Assembly (NCBI GenBank): GCA_036555325.1
Contig: DATBLQ010000021.1
Span: forward strand, 1-64,000
Source of the DNA: DATBLQ01 sp036555325
GTDB lineage: Bacteria > Pseudomonadota > Alphaproteobacteria > Rhizobiales > Aestuariivirgaceae
Reading direction: 5' to 3'
DNA: 64,000 nt
Every line of letters starts with the position of its first letter. Positions within the stretch are counted from its first letter, which is position 1. The notes under the pieces were generated by a model. It was not told where the DNA came from. It saw only the letters and a list, made by a program, of their open reading frames with translations, and made no database searches. The position numbers and the translations under genes are program-made. This document shows, piece after piece, positions 34,849 through 42,859 of the stretch.

Positions 34849-34888
34849 CTGTCACACAACTGTTAATTGGCTGTCACATAACCCTCAT
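34849..34888 (+). promoter_or_regulatory. Tandem Pho box upstream of pstS
   Basis: Four direct repeats start exactly 11 bases apart: CTGTCAC (34849), CTGTTAA (34860), CTGTCAC (34871), CCCTCAT (34882), separated by ACAA, TTGG and ATAA. This is two adjacent PhoB-binding boxes of the classical 7+4 layout. A -10-like sequence lies around 34896-34902 and pstS starts at 34939. PhoB-dependent induction under phosphate starvation is therefore expected for pstSCAB-phoUB. Confidence 0.92.
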
Positions 34889-34938
34889 CGAGCATACCTA
34901 GACTCGCAAGTCGCTCGTGCAAGAAAGAGGACACGCAT

Positions 34939-35991
34939 ATGAAACTTGCTTCCCTTACGTTTTCCGCGGCTTGTGTGGTCGCCTTGCTGCCTTTGACGAC
35001 GGCGGCTGAAGCTCGCGATCAAATCCGTATCGTCGGCTCATCGACCGTTTATCCATTCACCACCGCAGTTGCCGAGAATTTCGGCCGCACCACGGGAATG
35101 AAAACACCGGTCGTCGAAGCGACCGGCACTGGCGGCGGCATGAAGCTGTTCTGCGCCGGCGTGGGAGTGGACCATCCAGACATCACCAATGCATCGCGCC
35201 GGATGAAGAAAAGCGAGTTTGACAACTGCAAGGCCGGTGGAGTGACGGAGGTGGTGGAACTCAAAATCGGTTACGATGGCTTGACGATCGCCCATTCCAA
35301 AGCCTCCCCTCCGGTGCAGTTGACCTTGCCTCAGCTCTATCTGGCCCTGGCCAAGCAAGTTCCAGGTCCTGACGGAAAGCTGGTTCCCAATCCATACCTG
35401 CAATGGTCCGACATCGATCCATCGCTGCCCGCGACCAAGATCGAAGTTTTAGGACCACCCCCCACATCGGGCACCCGCGACTCGCTTCACGAGCTGTTCA
35501 TGGAAAAGGGTGCCGAGAAGATCGAAGCTCTGAAGAAACTCAAGGAATCCGACCCCAAGGCCTTCGAGGCGGCTTGGAAAACGCTCCGCGATGACGGCGC
35601 CTATGTCGAAGCCGGTGAAAACGACAACGTCATAGTTCAGAAGATCGAAGCCAATCCAAACGCCTTTGGCGTCTTCGGTTACTCCTTTCTTGAGGAAAAC
35701 GTATCGCGCCTGACCGGCGTACCCATCGACGGGGTGGCCCCGAGCTTCGAGACCATAGCCTCCGGTGAATACAAGGGCGGCCGGCCCCTGTTCGTCTACT
35801 TCAAGAAGGCTCATATCGGGCTCGTGCCCGGCATTCAGGAGTTCGCCGAGGAGTACATCTCCCCTCAAGCCCTGGGTGAAGATGGATACCTTGCCGACAA
35901 GGGTCTGGTGCCGCTGCCGCCTGCCGAATTCGAGAAGGTTGCAGCCGATGTACGCGCCATGCAACCGTTGGTCGCCGATGAACTGAAATAG
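34939..35991 (+). CDS. pstS: Phosphate ABC transporter substrate-binding protein PstS
   Basis: 350 residues with a Sec signal (MKLASLTFSAACVVALLP, processing near AEA-RD). IRIVGSSTVYPFTTAVAENF, EATGTGGGMKLFC, ITNASRRMKKSEF and the GTRDSLHELF loop make the phosphate site. A run of binding-protein features to VADEL is normal for the alphaproteobacterial form. Preceded by AGAAAGAGGAC and the Pho box; followed by a strong stem-loop before pstC. Confidence 0.96.
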   Translation: MKLASLTFSAACVVALLPLTTAAEARDQIRIVGSSTVYPFTTAVAENFGRTTGMKTPVVEATGTGGGMKLFCAGVGVDHPDITNASRRMKKSEFDNCKAGGVTEVVELKIGYDGLTIAHSKASPPVQLTLPQLYLALAKQVPGPDGKLVPNPYLQWSDIDPSLPATKIEVLGPPPTSGTRDSLHELFMEKGAEKIEALKKLKESDPKAFEAAWKTLRDDGAYVEAGENDNVIVQKIEANPNAFGVFGYSFLEENVSRLTGVPIDGVAPSFETIASGEYKGGRPLFVYFKKAHIGLVPGIQEFAEEYISPQALGEDGYLADKGLVPLPPAEFEKVAADVRAMQPLVADELK

Positions 35992-35996
35992 CTGCG

Positions 35997-36028
35997 AGGC
36001 GGCCGCAACGACTAGAGTGCGGCCGCCT
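35997..36028 (+). other. Intercistronic stem-loop between pstS and pstC
   Basis: AGGCGGCCGCA (35997-36007) pairs perfectly with TGCGGCCGCCT (36018-36028) around a 10-base loop, six bases after the pstS stop and 20 bases before pstC. Only a short TTCGCGTTT follows. It probably limits read-through or stabilises pstS mRNA so that binding protein exceeds permease. Confidence 0.75.
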
Positions 36029-36047
36029 TCGCGTTTGAGAGAAGCGC

Positions 36048-37418
36048 ATGGCCGCGACATATCTCCTCTGCACCGCAGGTCTCGCTGTCTTGAGCTTCTT
36101 TCTCGCAGCCTCTCGCGCCCGCGCTTTGGCAACGACCGGGGCGGCTCTGCACTCGCGTCCCTCCTACCATGGTCTGTTCCTGGCAAGCCTGGTGCTCACC
36201 GCTGCATTTGCGATCTTTGCGCTTGGTTGGCCGCTCACCGGCTGGCTTGCGGAAAAATACGCCCTGTCGGTCCTGCCAGCGCATGTCACGACCGATCCCG
36301 TAGGCCGCGATACGGCATTGCGCGACATTGGCGAGATTGTCCAGAGACGCGAAGTCGCCGGCGCCAACAGCGAGATCATTGGCGCTGCCGCAGCCTACGC
36401 ACGCATCACATGGCTCGGCCGCGTCATAACGTTGATAGCAGGTCTCGCCGCGGCGGCTGCACTGTTGCTGAACGGCTGGAACAGGATTTCAAGTTACTTT
36501 CCCGCACGCAACTATTTCGAGCGCTGGGTCGAGTATCTGGTTTTCGCCTGCGCTGCCGTCGCCGTGTTGACAACGGTCGGTATCGTCTTTTCGGTCGTTT
36601 TTGAAACCTTGCGGTTCTTTCAGCTCGTTTCCCCGGTCGACTTCCTTTTCGGCCTCGAATGGAATCCGCAAACCGCTCTGCGCGCCGACCAGGGGGAATT
36701 CGGCGGCTCCTTTGGAATCGTGCCGCTCATCACCGGCACGCTGTTGATTACCACGATCGCCATTCTTGTTGCCGGACCCATCGGTCTCACTGCGGCAATC
36801 TTCATGTCGGAATATGCAAGCTCCCGCACGCGCGCCTTCGTCAAACCGATGTTGGAAATACTGGCTGGAATTCCGACCGTGGTGCTGGGGTTCTTTGCCG
36901 CGCTCACGGTCGCCCCGTTCATCCGCAATATCGGTACCGCTGTTGGCCTTTCGGTTGCATCCGAATCCGCCCTCGCCGCTGGGCTGGTCATGGGAGTGAT
37001 GATCATTCCCTTCGTCTCCTCGCTCTCCGATGACGTTATGAATGCCGTCCCTCAGTCGCTGCGCGATGGTTCCTACGCCATGGGGTCCACTCGCTCCGAA
37101 ACGATCAAGAAGGTCGTCCTTCCCGCCGCCCTGCCGGGCATCGTCTCGGCGTTCATGTTGGCAATTTCCCGCGCCATCGGCGAGACCATGATCGTCGTTA
37201 TGGCTGCGGGTCTTGCGGCAAACCTGACGTTCAATCCCCTCGCTGCGGTGACGACCTTCACCGTTCAGATCAAGACCATTCTCGTCGGCGACCAGGAATT
37301 CGACAGCGCCAAGACACTTTCCGCTTTCGCGCTTGGTTTTGTCCTCTTCTTCCTCACCCTGGCGCTCAACGTCCTCGCCCTGCGCATCGTCAGGAGATAT
37401 CGGGAACGCTATGACTGA
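36048..37418 (+). CDS. pstC: Phosphate ABC transporter permease PstC (long form)
   Basis: 456 residues, against about 320 in E. coli. An N-terminal addition of about 165 residues contains extra hydrophobic segments (about 2-20, 43-65 and 124-142); the permease core then starts near WVEYLVFACAAVAVLTTV. Core motifs are present: EYASSRTRAFVKPMLEILAGIPTVVLGF (only part quoted in sequence as PMLEILAGIPTVV), RDGSYAMGSTRSETIKKVVLP as the EAA-like loop, and SRAIGETMIV. It overlaps pstA by eight bases. Confidence 0.94.
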   Translation: MAATYLLCTAGLAVLSFFLAASRARALATTGAALHSRPSYHGLFLASLVLTAAFAIFALGWPLTGWLAEKYALSVLPAHVTTDPVGRDTALRDIGEIVQRREVAGANSEIIGAAAAYARITWLGRVITLIAGLAAAAALLLNGWNRISSYFPARNYFERWVEYLVFACAAVAVLTTVGIVFSVVFETLRFFQLVSPVDFLFGLEWNPQTALRADQGEFGGSFGIVPLITGTLLITTIAILVAGPIGLTAAIFMSEYASSRTRAFVKPMLEILAGIPTVVLGFFAALTVAPFIRNIGTAVGLSVASESALAAGLVMGVMIIPFVSSLSDDVMNAVPQSLRDGSYAMGSTRSETIKKVVLPAALPGIVSAFMLAISRAIGETMIVVMAAGLAANLTFNPLAAVTTFTVQIKTILVGDQEFDSAKTLSAFALGFVLFFLTLALNVLALRIVRRYRERYD

Positions 37419-39210
37419 TCTGATCGATGGCCGGCGCGCCTCCGACTATTCATCCACCGCTGCAAAGCGGCGGCTCGTCAAACGCTACCGCGCCGAAGCG
37501 AGGTTCCGCGCCTATGGGGTTCTCGGCCTCATCCTCACGGCGGCCTTTCTTGCCGTGCTCTTCATCGACATTCTCGGCAAGGGCCTGCCGGCCTTCTGGC
37601 AACATTCTCTTATGTTGAGAACGCCTCTTGTGCCTGCAGAGATCGATCCTCTGGGCGCGCATGATCCCAAACAGATTGCCAGTGCCGACTTTGGCAAAAT
37701 CGTCAAAGACGTGCTCGCCAGCCAATTTCCGTATGTCAAATCGCGAGCCGAGCGGAAATTGCTGAACTCTCTTCTATCCTCGGGCGCTGCCGATGCACTT
37801 CGCGACAGGGTCATCGCCAATCCGGCCCTCATCGGCACCACGGTCGCGACCCCGGCACTCCTTTCTGCCGATGCCGACCTTTTTTTCAAGGGCAGGCTGA
37901 CCAAGGTCGAGGCCGAACCGGCCAAGTCTGCAGCGACCCTCAACATCCAGCCACAGGAACGTTACGAAATCCTCTCGCCCGATGGCGCCTTCGCGGCCAG
38001 CCTTGCCGAAATCAAGCGGCATCTTGGTGCCCGCGTTGCACTGTTGCGCGCCGAAGTGCAAGGCCTCCTGGCTCAGCGGCCGGAGATCGCCAGCCGCCTC
38101 GCCCAGGCGCGCGATGGCGGCAATTCCGCTGAGGCGTTGCGTCTGGAGAACAGTCTGCAGTCGATAGATCTCAAGTCGGCTGAACTGCAGACTCGGATGC
38201 AGAACCTGGAAATCCGGGCCTCGTCGTCCTCGGCCTCCGAAAAACTCGACGCAACGCTTCCAAGCATACTCGCCGCCGCGAATGGGGGTTTGATCAAGGC
38301 CGAGGAAATTTCTGCCGACCGGCTCATCGGCCCCGCCCTTGTTCCGCCCCGCTCTGCAGCAAGCCTTGCGCCGGGAGACTGGAGCATAGTCACCTACCAG
38401 ACGCCTCAATCCTTTCGTCGCATTGCCGATCAGCAGATCGCATGGCTCGAGCATCTGAAGGGGCAAGGGCTCATCGACCGACACTTCAATACGCGCTTTT
38501 TTACCTCCGGTGATAGTCGCGAGCCCGAACTTGCCGGGATTCGCGGAGCACTCGTTGGCTCGCTTCTCACTCTCTTGGTCACGATCGTGCTATGTCTGCC
38601 GGTGGGTGTTGCCGCTGCGATCTATCTGGAGGAGTTTGCCCCCAAGAATCGTCTTACGGAAATCATCGAGGTGAATATCAACAACCTTGCTGCTGTTCCA
38701 TCGATCGTATTTGGCCTCTTGGGATTGGCTCTTTTTCTTAACACGTTCGGCCTGCCGCGCTCGGCCGCCCTTGTCGGTGGTCTGGTGCTGGCGCTCCTCG
38801 TCTTGCCCACGATCATAATAGCCGGTCGAGCTTCTTTGCGAGCGGTTCCGCCGTCGATCAAGGATGCAGCGCTCGCCGTCGGCGCCTCTCATCAGCAGGC
38901 GGTGTTTCATCATGTCTTGCCGCTCGCCATGCCCGGCATCATGACCGGCACGATCATCGGCATGGCGCACGCGCTTGGCGAGACTGCGCCGCTTTTGATG
39001 ATCGGCATGGTTGCCTTTATTGTCGACGTCCCGTCCGGCATAACCGACTCGGCAACCGTCCTGCCCGTCCAGATCTACCTCTGGTCGGACTTGCCGGAAA
39101 TTGCTTTTGAGGCCAAAACAGCCGCGGCGATCATAGTGTTGCTGGCGGTATTGTTCGTCATGAACGGCACCGCCATCGTGCTGCGCCGGCGTTTCGAGCG
39201 TCGTTGGTGA
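37411..39210 (+). CDS. pstA: Phosphate ABC transporter permease PstA with large periplasmic insertion
   Basis: 599 residues, roughly twice the E. coli length. TM1 is at 36-55, followed by a non-membrane region of about 320 residues (56-376) before the permease core at 377-599. The first part resembles the DUF3333 region common in alphaproteobacterial PstA; residues about 195-275 add a heptad-rich coiled coil. The core has IEVNINNLAAVPSIVFGLLG, KDAALAVGASHQQAVFHHVLP and GMAHALGETAPLLMIGM. The ATG at 37411 overlaps the pstC stop. Confidence 0.92.
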   Translation: MTDLIDGRRASDYSSTAAKRRLVKRYRAEARFRAYGVLGLILTAAFLAVLFIDILGKGLPAFWQHSLMLRTPLVPAEIDPLGAHDPKQIASADFGKIVKDVLASQFPYVKSRAERKLLNSLLSSGAADALRDRVIANPALIGTTVATPALLSADADLFFKGRLTKVEAEPAKSAATLNIQPQERYEILSPDGAFAASLAEIKRHLGARVALLRAEVQGLLAQRPEIASRLAQARDGGNSAEALRLENSLQSIDLKSAELQTRMQNLEIRASSSSASEKLDATLPSILAAANGGLIKAEEISADRLIGPALVPPRSAASLAPGDWSIVTYQTPQSFRRIADQQIAWLEHLKGQGLIDRHFNTRFFTSGDSREPELAGIRGALVGSLLTLLVTIVLCLPVGVAAAIYLEEFAPKNRLTEIIEVNINNLAAVPSIVFGLLGLALFLNTFGLPRSAALVGGLVLALLVLPTIIIAGRASLRAVPPSIKDAALAVGASHQQAVFHHVLPLAMPGIMTGTIIGMAHALGETAPLLMIGMVAFIVDVPSGITDSATVLPVQIYLWSDLPEIAFEAKTAAAIIVLLAVLFVMNGTAIVLRRRFERRW

Positions 39211-39221
39211 GGGTCCTGAGA

Positions 39222-40037
39222 ATGGATGCTTCGAACACCACGGTCATGACCCCTGCCGTTCCAGCGATAATCGCCGAGCGACCGATCAAGATCCGCGCCC
39301 GCAACGTTGATGTCTTCTATGGGGATAAGCAGGCGATTTACGATCTTTCGATCGACATACCCGATCGAGCGGTGTCAGCACTCATCGGCCCCTCGGGCTG
39401 CGGGAAGTCCACGTTTCTGCGCACCCTCAACCGAATGAACGACACGATACCCAACGCCCGTGTCACCGGCACGGTCGAACTCGACCGCGAGAACATCTAC
39501 TCCCGCGATCTCGATCCGGTATTGTTGCGCGCAAGAGTCGGCATGGTTTTTCAGAAGCCCAATCCTTTCCCCAAATCGATTTACGAGAACGTCGCCTACG
39601 GGCCACGTATCCACGGATTGGCCCACAACAAAGGAGCCCTTGACGAGATCGTCGTATCAAGCCTCAAGCGGGCCGGATTGTTCGATGAAGTGAAGGATAG
39701 GCTGGCTTCCCCCGGCACCGGGCTTTCCGGCGGTCAACAGCAGCGGCTTTGTATTGCCCGCGCCATTGCGGTAAATCCCGAAGTCATCCTTATGGACGAG
39801 CCTTGTTCGGCGCTCGATCCCATTGCCACTGCCCGCATAGAGGAGCTCATCGATGAGCTGAAGCAGAACTTCTGCATCGTTATCGTCACGCACTCGATGC
39901 AGCAGGCCGCTCGTGTGTCGCAGCTCACCGCCTTCTTTCACTTGGGTCACCTGGTGGAAATGGGCGATACCGATGAAATATTCACCAATCCGCAGGACCA
40001 GCGCACCCAGGACTACATCACTGGCCGGTTCGGTTGA
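39222..40037 (+). CDS. pstB: Phosphate ABC transporter ATP-binding protein PstB
   Basis: 271 residues. VDVFYGDKQAI, Walker A GPSGCGKSTFLR, NRMNDTIPNARVTG, FQKPNPFPKSIYENVAYGPR and signature LSGGQQQRLCIARAI are diagnostic for PstB; Walker B is LMDEPCSALDPIA. I prefer the ATG at 39222 over a GTG at 39204. It powers PstCA and contributes to signalling through PhoU/PhoR. Confidence 0.96.
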   Translation: MDASNTTVMTPAVPAIIAERPIKIRARNVDVFYGDKQAIYDLSIDIPDRAVSALIGPSGCGKSTFLRTLNRMNDTIPNARVTGTVELDRENIYSRDLDPVLLRARVGMVFQKPNPFPKSIYENVAYGPRIHGLAHNKGALDEIVVSSLKRAGLFDEVKDRLASPGTGLSGGQQQRLCIARAIAVNPEVILMDEPCSALDPIATARIEELIDELKQNFCIVIVTHSMQQAARVSQLTAFFHLGHLVEMGDTDEIFTNPQDQRTQDYITGRFG

Positions 40038-40055
40038 TGCGCGCAAGGAGATTCG

Positions 40056-40769
40056 ATGAACGAGCACACCGTAAAGCGATTTGACGAGGAACTCGCCGGG
40101 CTCAAGACAAAGCTCGCTGAAATGGGAGGTCTGGCCGAGGAACAGCTTGCCCGCTCGATAGACGCCATTGTAGGGCACGATGTGGAGGCCGCCGATAATA
40201 TCATTCTTACTGACGATAAGATCGACGCCCTCGAGCTGGAAATCGAGGAGAAAGCCGTGCTAATCATTGCCAAGCGCCAGCCTATGGCTCTCGATCTGCG
40301 TCAGATCATGGTCTCCATTCGCATCGCTTCCGACCTTGAACGCATCGGCGACCTTGCCAAGAACATTGCCAAGCGGACCCATGCCATCCCGGAAGATCAC
40401 CCGCGACGGATCATGACGGGGCTTGCGCGCATGGGTCGCCTTGCCTTGGGTCAGCTCAAGGACGTGCTCGACGCCTACGCCGAGCGCGACGAAGCGAAGG
40501 CACTCGCCGTATGGCGCAACGATGAAGAGATCGATGCGCTCTACAATTCGATCTTCCGCGAACTGCTCACCTACATGATGGAGGACCCGCGCACCATCGG
40601 TGTTTGCACCCATCTTCTTTTCGGCGCGAAAAACATCGAGCGCATCGGCGACCACGCCACCAACATCGCCGAGAATATCTACTATCTTGTGCATGGCAGG
40701 CCGCTGAAGGACGAGCGGCCAAAGAAAGACATAACCAGCAGCACGCCCATAACCGGTTTGGGGTGCTGA
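40056..40769 (+). CDS. phoU: Phosphate signalling protein PhoU
   Basis: 237 residues, two PhoU three-helix repeats with metal-binding patterns: SIRIASDLERIGDLAKNIAKR in the first half and GAKNIERIGDHATNIAENIYY in the second (each quoted in part). It represses PhoR autokinase when phosphate is abundant by bridging PstB and PhoR. AAGGAG precedes the ATG. phoB follows after three bases. Confidence 0.95.
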   Translation: MNEHTVKRFDEELAGLKTKLAEMGGLAEEQLARSIDAIVGHDVEAADNIILTDDKIDALELEIEEKAVLIIAKRQPMALDLRQIMVSIRIASDLERIGDLAKNIAKRTHAIPEDHPRRIMTGLARMGRLALGQLKDVLDAYAERDEAKALAVWRNDEEIDALYNSIFRELLTYMMEDPRTIGVCTHLLFGAKNIERIGDHATNIAENIYYLVHGRPLKDERPKKDITSSTPITGLGC

Positions 40770-40772
40770 CGG

Positions 40773-41471
40773 ATGGCGGCTTCGATCCTGATCGTCGAGG
40801 ATGAAGAGCCGATCAGAGTCCTGCTGAGCTACAATTTCGAATCCGCCGGCTTTCGCGTTCGCACCACGGCCCTGGCTGAGGACGTGATGATGCTGATTGC
40901 CGACGAAAAACCCAATCTCGTGATCCTGGATTGGATGCTTCCGGGAATTTCCGGAATAGAGCTGTGCCGGATGTTGCGCGCCAAGACCGAGACGCGCGGT
41001 ATTCCTATTATAATGCTCACGGCCCGGGGTGAGGAAACCGAGCGGGTCCGGGGTTTGGCAACCGGAGCCGATGACTATGTGGTAAAGCCCTTCTCCGTGC
41101 CCGAGCTCCTGGCTCGCGTGCGCAGCATCTTGCGTCGCACCGAGCCTGAAGTGATGTCGGAGGCGCTCAACATTGGAGATTTGGTCCTCGACCGCAAATT
41201 ACGGCGCGTTACCCGAGCTGGACGAGATATCAACCTGTCGCCCACGGAATTTCGCCTGCTTGAACATTTCATGCAGTCGCCGGGAAGAGTCTACTCCCGA
41301 TCCCAGCTCCTCGACGCTGTGTGGGGGCGCGACGCTTATATCGACGAGCGTACCGTCGATGTACATGTCGGCCGCCTGCGCAAATCCATCACCCGCGGCC
41401 GCGAGGTCGACCCCATAAGAACGGTGCGGGGCATGGGCTATTCTTTCGACGAACGGTTCGCTGCTGCTTAA
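40773..41471 (+). CDS. phoB: Phosphate regulon response regulator PhoB
   Basis: 232 residues. Receiver domain with the acidic pair EDEEP, phospho-acceptor Asp in LVILDWMLPG, Thr in MLTARGEE and Lys in VVKPFSVPEL; then an OmpR-type winged helix with LSPTEFRLLEHFMQSPGRVYSR, DERTVDVHVGRLRKSI and IRTVRGMGYSFDE. Expected to bind the Pho box at 34849-34888. phoR sits at the other end of the cluster. Confidence 0.96.
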   Translation: MAASILIVEDEEPIRVLLSYNFESAGFRVRTTALAEDVMMLIADEKPNLVILDWMLPGISGIELCRMLRAKTETRGIPIIMLTARGEETERVRGLATGADDYVVKPFSVPELLARVRSILRRTEPEVMSEALNIGDLVLDRKLRRVTRAGRDINLSPTEFRLLEHFMQSPGRVYSRSQLLDAVWGRDAYIDERTVDVHVGRLRKSITRGREVDPIRTVRGMGYSFDERFAAA

Positions 41472-41498
41472 GCGAATATCTGCTCTTGCGAGAAGGTG

Positions 41499-41561
41499 CC
41501 GGGAAGCGGCTTGATACGCCAGTGAGAGGGGCGGATCGTTGGCGCCTCCGCCGCTTCCCGG
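41499..41561 (+). repeat. 12-bp perfect inverted repeat after phoB
   Basis: CCGGGAAGCGGC (41499-41510) and GCCGCTTCCCGG (41550-41561) can pair around a 39-base loop. It directly precedes the terminator at 41569-41596, so the phoB transcript ends in two consecutive hairpins, which may protect the 3' end or release a small 3' UTR fragment. Confidence 0.65.
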
Positions 41562-41568
41562 GTTAGCG

Positions 41569-41596
41569 CCCCAAGGTTTGAGCACCTTGGGGTTTT
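41569..41596 (+). terminator. Rho-independent terminator of the pho operon
   Basis: CCCCAAGGT (41569-41577), loop TTGAGC, ACCTTGGGG (41584-41592), then TTTT. A perfect 9-bp stem with T-tract 98 bases after the phoB stop. It also lies just past the 3' end of the small minus-strand gene at 41601-41786, so it may work for both. Confidence 0.88.
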
Positions 41597-41600
41597 GCAA

Positions 41601-41786
41601 TCAGACGTCCTGGCAGAGCGACAGATCGCACAGATCAATGGTCCGACTGGGACTTGGCCAGGGCTGGTTCTTTTTCACCACGGTAATGTTGTACGTATTT
41701 GAGCTCGTCACATGCGCCTGAGGCGAATAGGCGCCGCTGGCGATGAGTGCGGCGGCAAGAGCGCTAATTGCGATGATTTTGGCCAT
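41601..41786 (-). CDS. Tiny secreted peptide of unknown function
   Basis: 61 residues. A textbook signal peptide (MAKIIAISALAAALIASGAY, processing near PQA-HV) leaves a mature peptide of about 37 residues with exactly two cysteines in CDLSLC close to the C-terminus and a lysine/proline-rich centre. AGGG lies before the ATG. It is isolated as a single gene between terminators at 41569-41596 and 41904-41928. No family recognised; a disulfide-bonded peptide is plausible but unproven. Confidence 0.6.
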   Translation of the reverse strand: MAKIIAISALAAALIASGAYSPQAHVTSSNTYNITVVKKNQPWPSPSRTIDLCDLSLCQDV

Positions 41787-41903
41787 TTCCCTGTCCAGGC
41801 TCTGCCTGATTTCTTGACCCTACCTTGGCCCAGGCAGGTACAACCCGGCCTGAACGCGCCGTTCATCTCCCGTTTATCTTTGTAAGGTGACCCCGCGAAG
41901 CGA

Positions 41904-41928
41904 AAAGGGCCCCAAAACGGGGCCCTTT
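41904..41928 (-). terminator. Rho-independent terminator of gcrA
   Basis: AAAGGGCCCC (41904-41913) and GGGGCCCTTT (41919-41928) form a perfect 10-bp stem with a five-base loop. On the minus strand the stem ends in TTTT, 20 bases past the gcrA stop. The symmetric A/T flanks would let it act on both strands. Confidence 0.88.
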
Positions 41929-41948
41929 CATTCGCAAGCTTTGAAGTG

Positions 41949-42512
41949 TCAGCTTGCCACTTTATGCCGTCTGCGGTCCTGCAAGGGCTGGAAGGCGATG
42001 CGCGAGTGGTACTCGCAATAGGGCCCGCCACTCGCCTTGGGCGTATGTCCGCAGAAACAGAAATCGCTGCTTCCAGGGTCGCCCACCGGCCAGCGGCAGG
42101 TTCTTTCCGAAAGCATCAGTATATTCACCCTTTCCCCTTGCGGGATGTCGACAAGCCGGATGGGCTCGGGTTCAGGCTCGAGTCTGAGCTGTGGCTCGGC
42201 CCGATGGAGTGGCTTTAGTGCCGTGGCCCCGTTGACTGGCAGCATCGGGCGGCCGGGATGGGTTGGCTCGCGAGTTCTGCGCGGCCGCGGCCGCGCTGCC
42301 CGCTGGGGCGTAACTCGGCCGGACAAGCCAAGCCGGTGAACCTTCCCGATCACTGCGTTTCGTGTCACCCCATAGCCGAGCCGACTTGCAATCTGGCTGG
42401 CGCTCAAGCCCTCATTCCAGTATTTCTTGAGTAGTTCGACCCGCTCCTCTGTCCAGGATAGTTTGTCGTTGGGGGTGGTCGGTGAGTTTGCATCTTGCGC
42501 TGTGGTAGTCAC
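41949..42512 (-). CDS. gcrA: Cell cycle regulator GcrA
   Basis: 187 residues. N-terminal DNA-binding helix region LSWTEERVELLKKYWNEGLS followed by ASQIASRLGYGVTRNAVIGKVHRLGL, a variable basic/proline-rich linker, and a C-terminal RNA polymerase sigma-70-binding part with RTCRWPVGDP, FCFCGH and YCEYHSRIAF. GcrA activates transcription with sigma-70 at CcrM-methylated GANTC sites in alphaproteobacteria. I chose GTG at 42512 because AGAGGG lies eight bases upstream; an ATG at 42542 lacks a ribosome site. Confidence 0.95.
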   Translation of the reverse strand: MTTTAQDANSPTTPNDKLSWTEERVELLKKYWNEGLSASQIASRLGYGVTRNAVIGKVHRLGLSGRVTPQRAARPRPRRTREPTHPGRPMLPVNGATALKPLHRAEPQLRLEPEPEPIRLVDIPQGERVNILMLSERTCRWPVGDPGSSDFCFCGHTPKASGGPYCEYHSRIAFQPLQDRRRHKVAS

Positions 42513-42702
42513 CCTGGAATCCCTCTTGCTTCGGCAGCCCATTGGGTCTGCGCGCTTCTAATCAACGACTGACTGATAACGCTACCTATTGTGTGTAGGG
42601 GGCATACAACCTACTACATGCCGCGAATCGGCCGCAAGAATCTGAGATTATTATCCCCAGCTTCGTTTCCCCCGCCGCCGATTAACGAAGGTTAACAAAT
42701 CG
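42513..42702 (-). promoter_or_regulatory. gcrA upstream region with GANTC sites and a DnaA-box-like element
   Basis: Three GAATC (GANTC) sites occur at 42517-42521, 42625-42629 and 42638-42642 in 190 bases, where fewer than one is expected by chance. TTATCCCCA at 42651-42659 differs from the DnaA box TTATCCACA by one base. In Caulobacter gcrA is controlled by DnaA and CcrM methylation, so a similar input is plausible. The rest of the 347-base interval holds the argD promoter and leader. Confidence 0.5.
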
Positions 42703-42768
42703 GTGACTCGCGAGGCATGCGACCTTCTGACTCAGTTGCTTGAAAAGCACAGTTTGAAACAGCTTTCG

Positions 42769-42798
42769 TTGACCGATGCGCTTAAGAGTTTATATAAA
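42769..42798 (+). promoter_or_regulatory. Predicted argD promoter
   Basis: TTGACC (-35, 42769-42774) is followed by TATATA at 42791-42796 (16-base spacer) or TATAAA at 42793-42798 (18-base spacer). Either gives a transcript starting near 42803-42806, immediately before the hairpin at 42814. Confidence 0.65.
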
Positions 42799-42813
42799 GC
42801 GCCGATCGTACTC

Positions 42814-42839
42814 GCGCCGCCGGTGATGCGGCGCTTTTT
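42814..42839 (+). terminator. Terminator-like hairpin in the argD leader (possible attenuator)
   Basis: GCGCCGC (42814-42820), loop CGGTGAT and GCGGCGC (42828-42834) form a 7-bp all-GC stem followed by TTTTT. The only gene upstream is divergent, so it cannot terminate a preceding plus-strand gene; it lies between the predicted promoter and the argD GTG, 20 bases before the latter. It may attenuate argD or stabilise a very short 5' UTR. Confidence 0.7.
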
Positions 42840-42859
42840 GATTTTGCATGTGAACACAG

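Noticed and set aside
42682..42696. CtrA-like site TTAA-N6-TTAAC near gcrA/argD
   Set aside because: The CtrA consensus needs seven bases between half-sites; here there are six, so the match is not convincing.
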